Below are positions 43,087 to 52,914 of a stretch of 64,000 nucleotides of DNA, one piece after another. A program made the translations under genes and the position numbers. The stretch is taken from assembly GCA_003640645.1 (NCBI GenBank), contig QGHH01000001.1, forward strand, positions 366,186-430,185, in the 5' to 3' direction. Under the pieces are notes generated by a model. It was given only the letters and a program-made list of their open reading frames with translations, did no database searches and had not been told where the DNA came from. How positions within the stretch are numbered: the first letter of the stretch is position 1; each line of letters opens with the position of its first letter. This stretch comes from Fredinandcohnia aciditolerans (GTDB lineage Bacteria; Bacillota; Bacilli; Bacillales; Bacillaceae_L).

Positions 43087-43866
43087 ATGGAAGATTTAAT
43101 TCAATTAGAAGGTAAAAATATTGTAGTAATGGGTGTGGCCAACGAAAGAAGTATTGCTTGGGGTGTTGCAGAATCCCTATATAAAGCTGGAGCAAAAGTA
43201 ATTTATACATACCGTCTAGATCGTTCTCGTGAAAAGCTTGAAAGATTATTAGAAAAATACAATTATCCCGCAGAAATGATTGTTAGATGCGATGTGAACA
43301 GTGATGAAAGCATCACTCAAGCGTTTAATGAAATCGGTGAAAAAGTAGGTACAATTCACGGATTAGTTCACTCCGTTGCGTTTGCAAACGCAGATGACCT
43401 AAAAGGTGATTTTATTGATACATCCCGTGAAGGATATGCATTTGCACAAGATACAAGTGCATATTCCTTAGTCGCTGCAGCCAAAGCAGCACAACCATAT
43501 TTAGCAGAAGATGCTTCAATTATCACGATGTCCTACTTAGGTGCTGTACGTGCATTGCCTGGATATAATGTAATGGGAGTTGCAAAAGCTGCACTTGAAG
43601 CGTGTGTAAGATACCTTACATTTGACCTTGGAAAAGATGGGATAAGAGTCAACGCAATTTCAGCTGGTCCAATTAGAACATTGGCTGCCAAAGGAGTACC
43701 AGGCTTTAATGATATTATGAAAATGATTGAAGAAAAAGCTCCGTTAAAGAGGAACGTTACTAAAGAGGATGTTGGAAACATGTCCATTGCTATGCTAAGT
43801 AACCTTTCACGTGGAGTAACTGGTGAAGTTATTTATGTGGATTCAGGATATAATATCGTAGGTTAA
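43087..43866 (+). CDS. fabI: Enoyl-[acyl-carrier-protein] reductase FabI
   Basis: 259 residues, SDR fold. GKNIVVMGVANERSIAWGVA binds NAD(P)H, and MSYLGAVRALPGYNVMGVAK holds the Tyr-x6-Lys catalytic pair (YNVMGVAK). NAISAGPIRTLAAKGVPGFN is also family-typical. It performs the last reduction of each elongation cycle in fatty acid synthesis and is the triclosan target. ATG 43087 has GGAGG 5 nt before it; an ATG 12 nt upstream lies within the RBS. Controlled by the FapR site. Confidence 0.96.
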   Translation: MEDLIQLEGKNIVVMGVANERSIAWGVAESLYKAGAKVIYTYRLDRSREKLERLLEKYNYPAEMIVRCDVNSDESITQAFNEIGEKVGTIHGLVHSVAFANADDLKGDFIDTSREGYAFAQDTSAYSLVAAAKAAQPYLAEDASIITMSYLGAVRALPGYNVMGVAKAALEACVRYLTFDLGKDGIRVNAISAGPIRTLAAKGVPGFNDIMKMIEEKAPLKRNVTKEDVGNMSIAMLSNLSRGVTGEVIYVDSGYNIVG

Positions 43867-43871
43867 CATGA

Positions 43872-43929
43872 AATGCGCAAGGCGCACGCACATCGGATTA
43901 TGACTTTGCCGACAGTGCCTGGAGCCAGA
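43872..43929 (+). repeat. 58-bp dispersed intergenic repeat, copy A
   Basis: Begins AATGCGCAAGGCGCA and ends GTGCCTGGAGCCAGA. The minus strand of 56396-56453 has the same length and near-identical ends (AATGCGAAAGGTGCA, GCGCCTGGAGCTAGA), while the middle has diverged. Confidence 0.6.
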
Positions 43930-43935
43930 TAATAA

Positions 43936-43975
43936 AAACGAGGGCGAACCATAATTATAGTTCGCCCTCGTTCCT
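43936..43975. terminator. Terminator between fabI and yjbQ
   Basis: CGAGGGCGAAC and GTTCGCCCTCG form an 11-bp stem in a convergent gap. Confidence 0.87.
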
Positions 43976-45823
43976 TTAGAATTCTAAATCTACTCTTAAC
44001 TCATCAACATACTCCCTCGAACCAGTTACGATTAAACGATCTCCTAGCAGAAGTTCTGTGTCACCATGTGGAACGATTGAGTCTTTACCTCTAAAAATAC
44101 GCACAAAGATTACATCTCCAGTAAACGGGAAATTCCGTAACATTGTACCATCATAAAGACTATTGTTCATTTCAATCTGATACAAGGACTGCTCCTGGTT
44201 TGTCAAGATTGTCATGATACTAGGCGCCTCAATTAACGCACGGAGTAATGTATTGGTGGACATTAGTAATGAGAAGACATCTATATTAAGGTCTTTTAAC
44301 TCATCACCCAGCTCTCCTGATTCAATTCTTGCAATTACTCGGTCTACTCCATTTTCCTTCGCAAATTTTGCAATTTCGGCATTCATTTCATCAGAACCCG
44401 ACGTTACCACTAGAATATCTACATCAAATACATCGGAATCTTTTAGTGTGTCTATCGAATAATCGGAGAGTTCAACAATATCAAACACTGAATCAGAATG
44501 TCTTTTATCTATTTTATCCTGCACAGTATGATATAAAGTTGTATCATACAGTTTCGAATTCAATTCTCGCGTTACTGGTAAGGTCATTTGGTTTGCACCG
44601 ATAAACGCTACACGGATAACTGGTTCTTCGTCCTCTTGTTTTGGAAAAAGCTTTTTAAATCCAATAGGTGAAACTATACTCGCAATTACTGCAACCAAGA
44701 TTAATGCACCTGACATTCGGTCATCAATGATTCCCATCTTCTCTCCAACAGTTGCAGCAGCAATAACGAGGGATAACGTTGAAGTTAATAACGCACCTGC
44801 TCCTATCGTTGTTCTCCAATCATACCATCGCTTAATATAAAGAATCGGAAGCATTTTTGAAATGACTAATGCTAGAAATAACAAGGGAATGAGCAATAGA
44901 ATCTTCGGATCTTGGAAGAGTGCCCATAAATCAAGTTCTACCCCTATCATTACGAAAAAGATTGGAATTAAAAATCCATAACCAAATGAATCAAGCCTTT
45001 GGACCATTTCATGGTTGGGTGATAACAATGATACTAATACACCCGCTAAAAATGCTCCCAAAATATTTTCTGCACCAATTGTCTCTGAAAGGGCAACTAA
45101 AATCATAATTAACGCAAAAATGGCTCTTGTTCCAATTTGGATTGTTCCCTTTGACATCGTTTCTAGGAAAGAACGGTTTTTGAACCTTTTTCCAACAAAG
45201 TATAGGAGTATACCTGCGCCGAATAAGATTAATAGTAGCCACATATTGCTTTCTCCGCCACCATAAATCGAAGCAAAAACAGCAAGTAAAATCATTGTCA
45301 CGAGGTCAGCCACAACCGCAACTAATAAAATAATCTGACCGATATTCGTTTTCATGATTTGGGCATCTTTCAGAGTTGGTACTACAACTCCTAATGATAT
45401 AGTGGAAATGATTAATGTCATTAAAAATGCATTATCTGTAAACCCAGTCCACACAAACATGTATGATAATAGAAGTGATAAAATAAAAATTCCTGCAAAA
45501 ACTATTACGGAAACTAAGAAAGTATTTGGAGCCTTTTTATCATTAGGAAGCTTTTGTCTCTTTTTCCCACCTGCAAAAGCAGTAAAGTCAATTTCAACTC
45601 CACTTAAAAACATTAAAAAGATAAATCCTAGTGTAGATAATGTTTCAAGCCACATATCTGGTTCGACGACATCGAAACCACTTTTTCCAATGATAATCCC
45701 CATGATAATTTCAGCTACAACGACAGGTATTGCCCGTAATTTAAACCTATGTAATAACAGTGGTGTCAAAAAGGCCACCACCATCACGATTACTAACGAT
45801 GTTAATGAAGCACCATGTTCCAT
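43976..45823 (-). CDS. yjbQ: Monovalent cation:proton antiporter with RCK_C domain (CPA2, YjbQ)
   Basis: 615 residues: about 12 membrane segments (1-390) of the KefB/CPA2 type (VVAEIIMGIIIGKSGFDVVE; GAFLAGVLVSLLSPNHE; FGYGFLIPIFFVMIGVELDL), a nucleotide-binding-like region (400-525) and a C-terminal TrkA_C/RCK_C domain (MLRNFPFTGDVIFVRIFRGK, GDTELLLGDRLIVTGS). It would exchange K+ or Na+ for H+. In B. subtilis yjbQ also lies near prpE. It starts 26 bp after mgtE and is co-transcribed. RCK_C domains can bind cyclic di-AMP in some proteins; not shown here. Confidence 0.88.
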   Translation of the reverse strand: MEHGASLTSLVIVMVVAFLTPLLLHRFKLRAIPVVVAEIIMGIIIGKSGFDVVEPDMWLETLSTLGFIFLMFLSGVEIDFTAFAGGKKRQKLPNDKKAPNTFLVSVIVFAGIFILSLLLSYMFVWTGFTDNAFLMTLIISTISLGVVVPTLKDAQIMKTNIGQIILLVAVVADLVTMILLAVFASIYGGGESNMWLLLILFGAGILLYFVGKRFKNRSFLETMSKGTIQIGTRAIFALIMILVALSETIGAENILGAFLAGVLVSLLSPNHEMVQRLDSFGYGFLIPIFFVMIGVELDLWALFQDPKILLLIPLLFLALVISKMLPILYIKRWYDWRTTIGAGALLTSTLSLVIAAATVGEKMGIIDDRMSGALILVAVIASIVSPIGFKKLFPKQEDEEPVIRVAFIGANQMTLPVTRELNSKLYDTTLYHTVQDKIDKRHSDSVFDIVELSDYSIDTLKDSDVFDVDILVVTSGSDEMNAEIAKFAKENGVDRVIARIESGELGDELKDLNIDVFSLLMSTNTLLRALIEAPSIMTILTNQEQSLYQIEMNNSLYDGTMLRNFPFTGDVIFVRIFRGKDSIVPHGDTELLLGDRLIVTGSREYVDELRVDLEF

Positions 45824-45849
45824 ACTTTACCCCCTTGTGAATAGTATGA

Positions 45850-47229
45850 TTAAACTAAATAACCCATAAAGAAAGTTGCTAATCCAAAATAAATTAAAAT
45901 ACTAATAATATCATTGATTGTGGTGATAAAAGGCCCTGACGCAACAGCCGGGTCAACCTTTAACCGATGCATAAGCAATGGTACAAGTGCACCTGCAAGA
46001 GTCGCGACTATCAATGTAATTAAAATCGAAAAACCAACTAATAATCCAAGAAAGAAATCACCTTTCCACAAATAAACAACCAACATTATTACCGTTCCAC
46101 AAACAGCACCAGTTATTACTCCTGTACCGGCCTCTCTCATGATTAATAGCCATTTATTTTCTTCCTCATCTTCACCAATCGCTATTCTCCGGACAGCAAC
46201 AGCCAGGGCTTGTGTTCCGGTATTACCCGCCATACCGGCAATTAACGGAATAAAGACAGCTAATATAGCAACCTGATCAAGCGTGGCTTCAAATCGACCA
46301 ATTAGGCTTGCCGTTAACATTCCAAGGAAAGATAAGATAATGAGCCACGGTAATCTCTTTTTCGCTGATGTTAAGATGTTTTTATCTGCTGAATCAACGT
46401 CCGAAATACCTGCAAGTTTTGAGTAATCATCAGAAGCTTCTTCATCCATAACATCGATAATATCATCTACTGTAATTATCCCCAATAAATGGTTTTGAAA
46501 GTCAACTACTGGAACAGCTAAGAAATTATAGTCTTTCATCCTCCGTGCAACTTCTTCCTGATCTTCACTAACAGACACGGAGACAACTCGGTCATTCATA
46601 ATTTCACTAATCATTGTGTCATCATCAGTAACAAGTAAATCTCTAATTGAAATAACACCTACAAGGTGTTTTTCCTCGTCTATCACATAAATATAATATA
46701 TCGTTTCAGCACGAGGGGCTTCCTTTTTCAAAATATACATCGCTGATTTAACAGTTTGATTGGCATGTATCGCGATAAATTCGGTAGTCATAATACTACC
46801 CGCAGTGTATTCCTCATAATGAAGGAGCTGTTTAATCTCTCCTGCTGCTTCATCATCCATTATTGTTAAGTAGCTTGCGACCTGTTCTTTATCTAATTCA
46901 TTTAATACGTCAACAGCATCGTCCGCATACATTTGAGAAAGCATATCTGCAACAAAGGTTGGTTCCATCTCTGATAGAAGTTCTTCATATTCATTCTCAT
47001 CTATTTCAAGGTTTTCGAAAACCTCCGCCATTTCCTTGGGAGACAAAAAAAGATATACGCGCATTCTAGCATCTTTTGGTAATTTCGCATAGAATTTTGC
47101 TCTTTCATATGGATGTATATCTAAAAATACGGTCCGGAACTCGTCTATATTCTCATTTTCAAGAGCTGTAAGCAATTGATCATTTTCTAATTGCTGTTGC
47201 TCTTTTTCATTTACCTCTTGTTGTAACAT
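45850..47229 (-). CDS. mgtE: Magnesium transporter MgtE
   Basis: 459 residues. An N-terminal helical domain, two CBS domains (about 140-260: GSIMTTEFIAIHANQTVKSA; SEIMNDRVVSVSVSEDQEEV) and a five-helix membrane domain with FIPLIAGMAGNTGTQALAVA and the pore region. This is the full MgtE arrangement; the CBS domains sense cytoplasmic Mg2+. GGGGGG lies before the ATG. I looked for an M-box leader in 47230-47480 and did not see one. Confidence 0.95.
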   Translation of the reverse strand: MLQQEVNEKEQQQLENDQLLTALENENIDEFRTVFLDIHPYERAKFYAKLPKDARMRVYLFLSPKEMAEVFENLEIDENEYEELLSEMEPTFVADMLSQMYADDAVDVLNELDKEQVASYLTIMDDEAAGEIKQLLHYEEYTAGSIMTTEFIAIHANQTVKSAMYILKKEAPRAETIYYIYVIDEEKHLVGVISIRDLLVTDDDTMISEIMNDRVVSVSVSEDQEEVARRMKDYNFLAVPVVDFQNHLLGIITVDDIIDVMDEEASDDYSKLAGISDVDSADKNILTSAKKRLPWLIILSFLGMLTASLIGRFEATLDQVAILAVFIPLIAGMAGNTGTQALAVAVRRIAIGEDEEENKWLLIMREAGTGVITGAVCGTVIMLVVYLWKGDFFLGLLVGFSILITLIVATLAGALVPLLMHRLKVDPAVASGPFITTINDIISILIYFGLATFFMGYLV

Positions 47230-47480
47230 GTAGTTCCCCCCTTACAACTGAAATAATAATAAAAATTTACATACATTATCAGAAATGTAACATACCACCA
47301 TTTACTTTTTGTGGCTATATGTATATCATTTTTTATTTAGTGATGTGCAATGTAAAGATTTGCAATCAACCAAAAATAAGCTAAGATAAAATTGGCTATA
47401 TATGATAAAGTGGATATTGAATTATACCCTGTTTTCTATAATATAAAACTCGTGCCAGATTAGAAAGGATTTTTTTCTCC

Positions 47481-48656
47481 ATGAATAAAGAAAATACTCC
47501 ACAAAAAATTGATTATACATTGTTGTTTATTTTATTTCTAATGGCAATCGTTAGTGCCATTGCCATCCAAAGTGCACAGCCCTTTTTACCGGAAAAACTT
47601 AAAAATATCAATTTCGCTGCACAACAACTTCAATGGTATGTAATAGGAATTGTTGCGATTATTGGAACAATGGTTATAGATTTTGATCGATTTAAAATGA
47701 TTTCCTGGTATTTATATGGATTCGGGATGGTGCTATTATTTGGTCTGTTTGTTGAAAAATATGTTGTAGATATCCCTTTTGCTTCGAAGGTAAAGGGAGC
47801 AACAAGTTGGTACAACTTTGGTTTTGCAAGCTTCCAGCCCTCTGAATTAATGAAAATATTTATGATCATTGTGCTAAGTAAAATTATTTCAGATCATCGT
47901 GAAAATTATCCGATTAATACAGTAAAGGACGATCTTCTACTTATTGGAAAGATTTTATTAGCATCTGCTCCTCCGATTGGTTTTTTAGTGTTACAACCTG
48001 ATATGGGAATGACCATGGTTTTTATGTCAATCATTGCTACAATGCTACTCGTTGCTGGAATTAAATGGAGAATTATTTTCGCAGCAGTTTTTACAGCTGT
48101 TTTTACAGTATCTGTAGGGGTTTTTCTATACTTTAACTTTCCTGATTTTTTCTTTAAGTATATAATAGAAGACTATCAGATGAGTCGATTTTATGGCTGG
48201 CTTGCTCCTTTTGATACTGCGGGTAATGAAGGACATCAATTAGTTCGTTCCTTACTTGCAATCGGTTCTGGCCAATTACACGGCAAAGGATTCCAAGAGT
48301 CTGAGGTTACGATTCCAGAAGGTCACACTGATTTTATTTTCGCTGTAGTAGCAGAGCAATTCGGATTTGTTGGAACAAGTATTATTATTTCTTTATTCTT
48401 CTTATTAATCTATCGAATGATTCATATAGCATTAGAAAGCCATGACCCATTCGGCAGTTATCTATGTGCAGGTGTAATCGGAATGATCACCTTCCAAGTA
48501 TTCCAAAACATTGGAATGACGGTTGGAATTCTACCAATCACAGGTCTTCCATTGCCGTTCATTAGTTACGGGGGGAGTTCCCTTGCAACCTATATGATTG
48601 CAATCGGGATTGTTCTAAATGTTCGTTCTAGAACAAAGAAATTCATGTTTGATTAA
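47481..48656 (+). CDS. RodA/FtsW/SpoVE-family peptidoglycan glycosyltransferase
   Basis: 391 residues, about 10 membrane segments of the SEDS family. GATSWYNFGFASFQPSELMK, LVLQPDMGMTMVFM, VTIPEGHTDFIFAVVAEQFG and PFISYGGSSLATYMIAIGIV are the SEDS signatures; the Asp in EGHTDF corresponds to the catalytic Asp of RodA. These enzymes polymerise lipid II with a partner class B PBP. Closer to RodA than FtsW by overall look, but the role (elongation or other) cannot be fixed from sequence alone. Confidence 0.92.
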   Translation: MNKENTPQKIDYTLLFILFLMAIVSAIAIQSAQPFLPEKLKNINFAAQQLQWYVIGIVAIIGTMVIDFDRFKMISWYLYGFGMVLLFGLFVEKYVVDIPFASKVKGATSWYNFGFASFQPSELMKIFMIIVLSKIISDHRENYPINTVKDDLLLIGKILLASAPPIGFLVLQPDMGMTMVFMSIIATMLLVAGIKWRIIFAAVFTAVFTVSVGVFLYFNFPDFFFKYIIEDYQMSRFYGWLAPFDTAGNEGHQLVRSLLAIGSGQLHGKGFQESEVTIPEGHTDFIFAVVAEQFGFVGTSIIISLFFLLIYRMIHIALESHDPFGSYLCAGVIGMITFQVFQNIGMTVGILPITGLPLPFISYGGSSLATYMIAIGIVLNVRSRTKKFMFD

Positions 48657-48674
48657 CTTTAACTTAATGAAATA

Positions 48675-48723
48675 AAATCACGCCATTTTTCTTATAATAG
48701 GGAGAGTGGCGTGATTTTTTTAT
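48675..48723 (+). terminator. Terminator of the SEDS gene
   Basis: AAAATCACGCCA and TGGCGTGATTTT enclose a loop, followed by Ts. Confidence 0.85.
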
Positions 48724-48795
48724 GTTTATAACTATTGAATCTGATATATATCTGGCCAAAAGTGCCGAGATGCGTTTTTAGGAAGGTGTTTTAGG

Positions 48796-49533
48796 ATGAA
48801 AATTGATGTTATTGGTGACATACATGGATGCTTTCAGGAATTTAAAGAACTAACAACAAAGCTAGGTTATTCCTGGGAAAGCGGGATTCCACTACATAAT
48901 GACCGTAAGTTAGCTTTTGTCGGTGACTTAACAGATCGTGGACCAGAGTCATTGAAGGTGATTGAAACAGTGTATCAGATTGTCGTCCAAGCGAAGAAGG
49001 CATACTACGTGCCAGGCAACCACTGCAATAAACTGTATCGCTTTTTTATTGGGAATAAAGTTCAAACCACACATGGCTTGGAAACCACGGTTGCAGAATT
49101 CAAGGCCTTGTCCAAAAAGGAACAAGAGTCAATCCGTAATCAGTTTATTGAATTATACGACGCCGCCCCATTGTACGAGAGGTTAGATGGAGGAAAGCTA
49201 GTCATAGTTCACGCAGGGATTCGTGAGGATTACATCGGCCGCAATGATAAAAAAGTAAAAACCTTTGTGTTATATGGGGATATTACGGGGAAGAACAACC
49301 CTGATGGAACCCCTGAAAGACGCGACTGGGCTAAGCATTATAAGGGGTCTTCGTGGATAGTCTATGGTCATACACCAGTGAGAGAGCCAAGATGGGTGAA
49401 TCATACTTTAAACATCGATACAGGTTGCGTGTTTGGAGGTAGTTTAACTGCGTTAAGGTATCCTGAAATGGAGACTGTAACTGTACCTTCTACGATGCCA
49501 CTTGTTGAGGAGAAGTTTCGGGAGTTTGGGTAG
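48796..49533 (+). CDS. prpE: Bis(5'-nucleosyl)-tetraphosphatase / protein phosphatase PrpE
   Basis: 245 residues of the PPP metallophosphatase family. [30 protein letters not shown] and [10 protein letters not shown] are the metal-binding motifs in order. Length equals B. subtilis PrpE, which dephosphorylates phosphotyrosine and cleaves Ap4A and acts in spore germination. AGGAAGG precedes the ATG. Directly downstream is the 52-bp repeat array. Confidence 0.92.
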   Translation: MKIDVIGDIHGCFQEFKELTTKLGYSWESGIPLHNDRKLAFVGDLTDRGPESLKVIETVYQIVVQAKKAYYVPGNHCNKLYRFFIGNKVQTTHGLETTVAEFKALSKKEQESIRNQFIELYDAAPLYERLDGGKLVIVHAGIREDYIGRNDKKVKTFVLYGDITGKNNPDGTPERRDWAKHYKGSSWIVYGHTPVREPRWVNHTLNIDTGCVFGGSLTALRYPEMETVTVPSTMPLVEEKFREFG

Positions 49534-49573
49534 ATAATGTTGAATTAAGGTTTGATAATGAGCACGAAATGTG

Positions 49574-50190
49574 CGTTACCATTTAGTTCAGGTTCGTCGA
49601 TGATCGGGGGCGATTCGACCGCTTGCGTTACCACTTTGTCTTGGTTCCTCGACGTTCGGGTACGATTCGACAGCTTACGTTACCTTTTTGTCTTGGCTTA
49701 TCGACGATCGGGGGCGATTCAATCGCTTACGTTACCTTTTTGTGTCGGTTTCTCCGAGAACGGGTACGATTCAATCACTTACGTTACCCTTTTGTTTTAG
49801 TTTCTCCGAGAACGGGTACGATTCAATCGCTTGCGTTACCTTTTTGTCTGGATTCCTCGATGATCGGGTACGATTCAATCACTTACGTTACCCTTTTGTT
49901 TTAGTTTCTCCGAGAACGGGTACGATTCGACCGATTGCGTTACCACTTTGTCTTGGTTCCTCGACGTTCGGGTACGATTCGACCGTTTGCGTTACCCTTT
50001 TGTCCGGGGTCCTCGACAAACGGGTACGATTCAATCGCTTGCGTTACCCTTTTGTCTGGATTCCTTGACGATCGTGTACGATTCGACCGATTGCGTTACC
50101 TTTTTGACTGGGGTCCTCGACAATTAGGTACGATTCAATCACTTGCGTTACCACTTTGTTCGTATATCTTCGAAAAAACAGGAACGCATC
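49574..50190. repeat. Twelve 52-bp tandem repeats (minisatellite)
   Basis: Units begin CGTTACC and recur every 52 bp exactly, at 49574, 49626, 49678 and so on to 50146. Typical content is CGTTACCCTTTTGT, a variable centre, CGGGTACGATTC and AATCGCTTG or similar. Units differ at a handful of positions; the twelfth is partial and decayed. Because 52 is not a multiple of 3, the array gives overlapping open frames in all frames; none has an RBS or sensible composition, so I treat it as non-coding. GGGTACG and CGTTACCC can pair with a bulge in RNA. Confidence 0.95.
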
Positions 50191-50198
50191 CTACTTAC

Positions 50199-50228
50199 AA
50201 AAAAAGCGACCTCAAAAGGTCGCTTTTT
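50199..50228 (-). terminator. Terminator overlapping the end of the rluD-type gene
   Basis: AAAAAGCGACC and GGTCGCTTTTT pair. The left arm on the minus strand is made of the last codons of the gene, and the loop contains its TGA stop. Confidence 0.87.
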
Positions 50229-51111
50229 CCAATATTTTTTTCATATCCTCAGGTAGTTCTGCCCGAAAGGATAACACTTTCTCATCCATTGGATGCCAAA
50301 ATGAAAGTTCCCTGCAATGGAGTGCTTGCCTGCTTATATCCACTTTCTTCCCCCCATACAAATCATCTCCAACAATAGGATGACCAATATGAGATAGATG
50401 AACGCGGATCTGATGGGTACGTCCCGTCTCTAGCTGCAACCACACATGCGTCCACTCACCAAACTCTTGAATAACTCGAAAATGAGTAACCGCCTTTTGT
50501 CCATCCAGCCGCACTTGACGCTCAATAATACTATCGTCCTTCCTGCCAATTGGGGCATCAATCGTCCCAGAATCCATATCCAATTTGCCGTGTACGATTG
50601 CTTCATATGCCCTTTTCAATCTTCCTGCCTTCTGTTGCTCAGATAATAGATGATGAATATGGCGGTGTTTAGCAACTACTAACAAACCTGATGTATCTCG
50701 ATCAAGGCGATTAACTAAATGGACAGTCTTGTTAAGACCTATAGACTGATAATAGAACAATAATGCATTGGCTAAGCTGTCTGACCGGTTTTCCCGTGAA
50801 GGGATTGATTGCTGATGAGGAGGTTTGTTTACTACCATTACATAAGGGTCCTCATACACAATCCGTAATGGTAGTTTATTAGGAAGTAATTCCATGCTCG
50901 CCTCCTCAGGCGGGAATACGACCTTCAAGACCTCACCTTCCGTTAAAAGGTGCCTAACTGTAACAGATGCATCATTAATAAAGATACCGCCACCAGCAAA
51001 CTTAATATCTGTAAGAGCTGTTTTCGAAATCTGCTGCTCCCTTAAAAACTCTCTAATTAATTTTCCCGTGTCCCTTGATGAGATTTTCCATTCTAATGTA
51101 AATTGAGCCAC
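50212..51111 (-). CDS. yjbO: RluA/RluD-family pseudouridine synthase (YjbO)
   Basis: 299 residues. An S4-like N-terminal part (GGIFINDASVTVRHLLTEGE) precedes the catalytic domain with VNRLDRDTSGLLVVAKH (HRLDRxTSG motif with the catalytic Asp, around residue 137), ETGRTHQIRVHLSHIGHPIV and GDDLYGG. It isomerises uridines in 23S or other RNA. GTG start at 51111 with AAAGG upstream. Order rluD-nadK-relQ is as in B. subtilis yjbO-yjbN-yjbM. The first His of HRLDRxTSG is Asn here (NRLDRDTSG), a known variant. Confidence 0.92.
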   Translation of the reverse strand: MAQFTLEWKISSRDTGKLIREFLREQQISKTALTDIKFAGGGIFINDASVTVRHLLTEGEVLKVVFPPEEASMELLPNKLPLRIVYEDPYVMVVNKPPHQQSIPSRENRSDSLANALLFYYQSIGLNKTVHLVNRLDRDTSGLLVVAKHRHIHHLLSEQQKAGRLKRAYEAIVHGKLDMDSGTIDAPIGRKDDSIIERQVRLDGQKAVTHFRVIQEFGEWTHVWLQLETGRTHQIRVHLSHIGHPIVGDDLYGGKKVDISRQALHCRELSFWHPMDEKVLSFRAELPEDMKKILEKATF

Positions 51112-51335
51112 AATCCTTTTTTCCTTTCAAATTTGTCCATCCACGACTCGCATCGACTATCGTTACTTTCTCACCCTAGCTTACGATAAATTCATCATCG
51201 GTTTACTTTGTTCACCATGTTTCCTTTATCTCCTTTAGGAACAAAGACTAACTAAGCACGTCCTTTGACAATGTCTGTGTGTCCCACCTTGAGCCTTAGT
51301 ACGTTCGTCGCTGAACACTCGCCTCCGAATTTCTG
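51112..51335. other. GC-richer intergenic DNA between nadK and the rluD-type gene
   Basis: A 224-bp block of higher GC than its surroundings with many short C-rich words, no open frame with RBS, and no terminator of the usual kind. Possibly a decayed repeat element. Confidence 0.45.
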
Positions 51336-52130
51336 TCAATCCGAAATAAACGAATCACGAACTCTTTTCCAGAATGGGAAAGGTCGGAAGCGTGCAAAAC
51401 GTACTTTTTCCGGAGCTACGCGGCATTGAATGGACTTGACATCCTTGTGTAAAAGGGTTAAATGGTCAATCGTGATATGAAAATCCACATCATTCACTGG
51501 TTTCATCACAATCGTATGGTGATTTGGTAAAATCAATGGCGAACCAACAGTTCGGAATACCCGATTATTAATCGATGCCATTTCTGCAACCTGAATTGCC
51601 TCGATTGACGGATGTAATATAGCACCACCAAGCGCCTTATTATACGCAGTGCTTCCGGAAGGTGTGGAAATACACAACCCATCCCCACGAAATGTTTCAA
51701 AAAGCTGACCCTTAATTTCAAGGTCCATTACAAGTGAGCCTTCTACACTTTTAACCGTACACTCATTCAATGCGAGATACCTTGACTCTCGTCCCCCATT
51801 AATATACCGGATATATACTTCAAGTAATGGATATTCAACCACTTGATATGGGGTTTTTGCGATAGCAATCACTAGTTTTTCAATCTCTTCCGGAACCCAG
51901 TCAGCATAGAATCCAAGATGTCCTGTGTGTATACCTACAAATGCTGTTTTATCCAAACGACTGCGGTAACGGTGAAAGGCATATAATAGTGTTCCATCTC
52001 CTCCGACAGTAACTACAATATCTGGTTGGTCCTCATCATAAGTAAGCCCGAAGTCCATTAAATAAGTTTTAATCTTATGCATTAATGTATTCGAGTTCGA
52101 GTCACCCCTCGAAGTTACAGCAAATTTCAT
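51336..52130 (-). CDS. nadK: NAD kinase
   Basis: 264 residues. [15 protein letters not shown] holds the GGDG motif, [18 protein letters not shown] the substrate/ATP-binding loop, and [10 protein letters not shown] the NE/D motif. Makes NADP from NAD and ATP. Length agrees with B. subtilis YjbN/NadF. An unusual inverted repeat lies in its upstream region (52162-52229). Confidence 0.95.
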   Translation of the reverse strand: MKFAVTSRGDSNSNTLMHKIKTYLMDFGLTYDEDQPDIVVTVGGDGTLLYAFHRYRSRLDKTAFVGIHTGHLGFYADWVPEEIEKLVIAIAKTPYQVVEYPLLEVYIRYINGGRESRYLALNECTVKSVEGSLVMDLEIKGQLFETFRGDGLCISTPSGSTAYNKALGGAILHPSIEAIQVAEMASINNRVFRTVGSPLILPNHHTIVMKPVNDVDFHITIDHLTLLHKDVKSIQCRVAPEKVRFARFRPFPFWKRVRDSFISD

Positions 52131-52161
52131 ATTTTACACCCTATCTATTATGATTTTTCCC

Positions 52162-52229
52162 GCATTAACGGGCAGTAAAATTTTGTTTAAAACAACTTTA
52201 GTAGGCATGTAATCACTGCCCGTAAATGC
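52162..52229. promoter_or_regulatory. Long inverted repeat between relQ and nadK
   Basis: GCATTAACGGGCAGT (52162-52176) and ACTGCCCGTAAATGC (52215-52229) match in 14 of 15 positions as inverted arms around 38 nt. No T-run follows on the minus strand, so it does not look like a simple terminator; an mRNA stabiliser or operator is possible. Confidence 0.5.
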
Positions 52230-52242
52230 CCGATTGGTTCAA

Positions 52243-52881
52243 CTAACAATCAGAGTCATTACCTTCAGCTTTTCTAGAAAAAATAACTTGTGCTTCTTGA
52301 ATTTCGCCACGGATTTTAGACATTTCCTCATCAAGCTGAAAAGCAGCCTCTGCAGCACGTTGTAGTCGATTCTCAATCTCTTGCGGGAATCTGCCCTTAT
52401 ATTTGTAATTTAAGGAGTGTTCGATGGTTGCCCAAAAGTTCATAGCAAGTGTGCGTACTTGTATTTCTACAAGAATCTTCTTTTCTCCATTAATAGTTTG
52501 CACTGGGTATTTAATCACAAGATGATAGGAACGATAACCACTTTCTTTCTTTTGGGAGATATAGTCTCGTTCTTCAATGATTTCAAAATCTTTTCTCATC
52601 TTTAAAATTTCAACGACCCTTTTAATATCGTCTACAAATTGGCACATCATTCTTAGACCTGCAATGTCTTGCATCTCTTCTTCAATATTATCGAGTGATA
52701 TATTTTTCTTAGCAGCTTTATCTAGAATACTAGGGATTGGCTTTACTCTTCCTGTTACAAATTCTATTGGGGAATGGGTCCCTTGCATTTCGAATTGAGT
52801 TCTCATTCCTTTTAGCTTAACTTTTAGTTCATCAACAGCTTGCTTATATGGAGCCAAAAAAAGATCCCAGTCTTTACTCAT
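52243..52881 (-). CDS. relQ: Small alarmone synthetase RelQ (YjbM)
   Basis: 212 residues, the single-domain (p)ppGpp synthetase. PIEFVTGRVKPIPSILDKA, DIAGLRMMCQFVDDI, KKESGYRSYHLVIKYPV (the G-loop Tyr region) and VEIQVRTLAMNFWATIEHSL are typical. It makes ppGpp/pppGpp/pGpp from GTP/GDP/GMP and ATP without hydrolase activity. GGGGGG precedes the ATG. Upstream of nadK on the same strand as in B. subtilis. Confidence 0.95.
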   Translation of the reverse strand: MSKDWDLFLAPYKQAVDELKVKLKGMRTQFEMQGTHSPIEFVTGRVKPIPSILDKAAKKNISLDNIEEEMQDIAGLRMMCQFVDDIKRVVEILKMRKDFEIIEERDYISQKKESGYRSYHLVIKYPVQTINGEKKILVEIQVRTLAMNFWATIEHSLNYKYKGRFPQEIENRLQRAAEAAFQLDEEMSKIRGEIQEAQVIFSRKAEGNDSDC

Positions 52882-52914
52882 AATAGCCCCCCCTGTTTGT
52901 CGAAGCTATAACAA

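Noticed and set aside
47230-47480. M-box magnesium riboswitch upstream of mgtE
   Set aside because: The short leader shows none of the conserved M-box stems.
49574-50190. CRISPR array
   Set aside because: Units are contiguous 52-bp repeats with no unique spacers, and no cas genes are near.
49552-50383. Several overlapping open frames of 75-147 codons
   Set aside because: They arise from the 52-bp tandem repeat being open in every frame; no RBS, unnatural repetitive translation.
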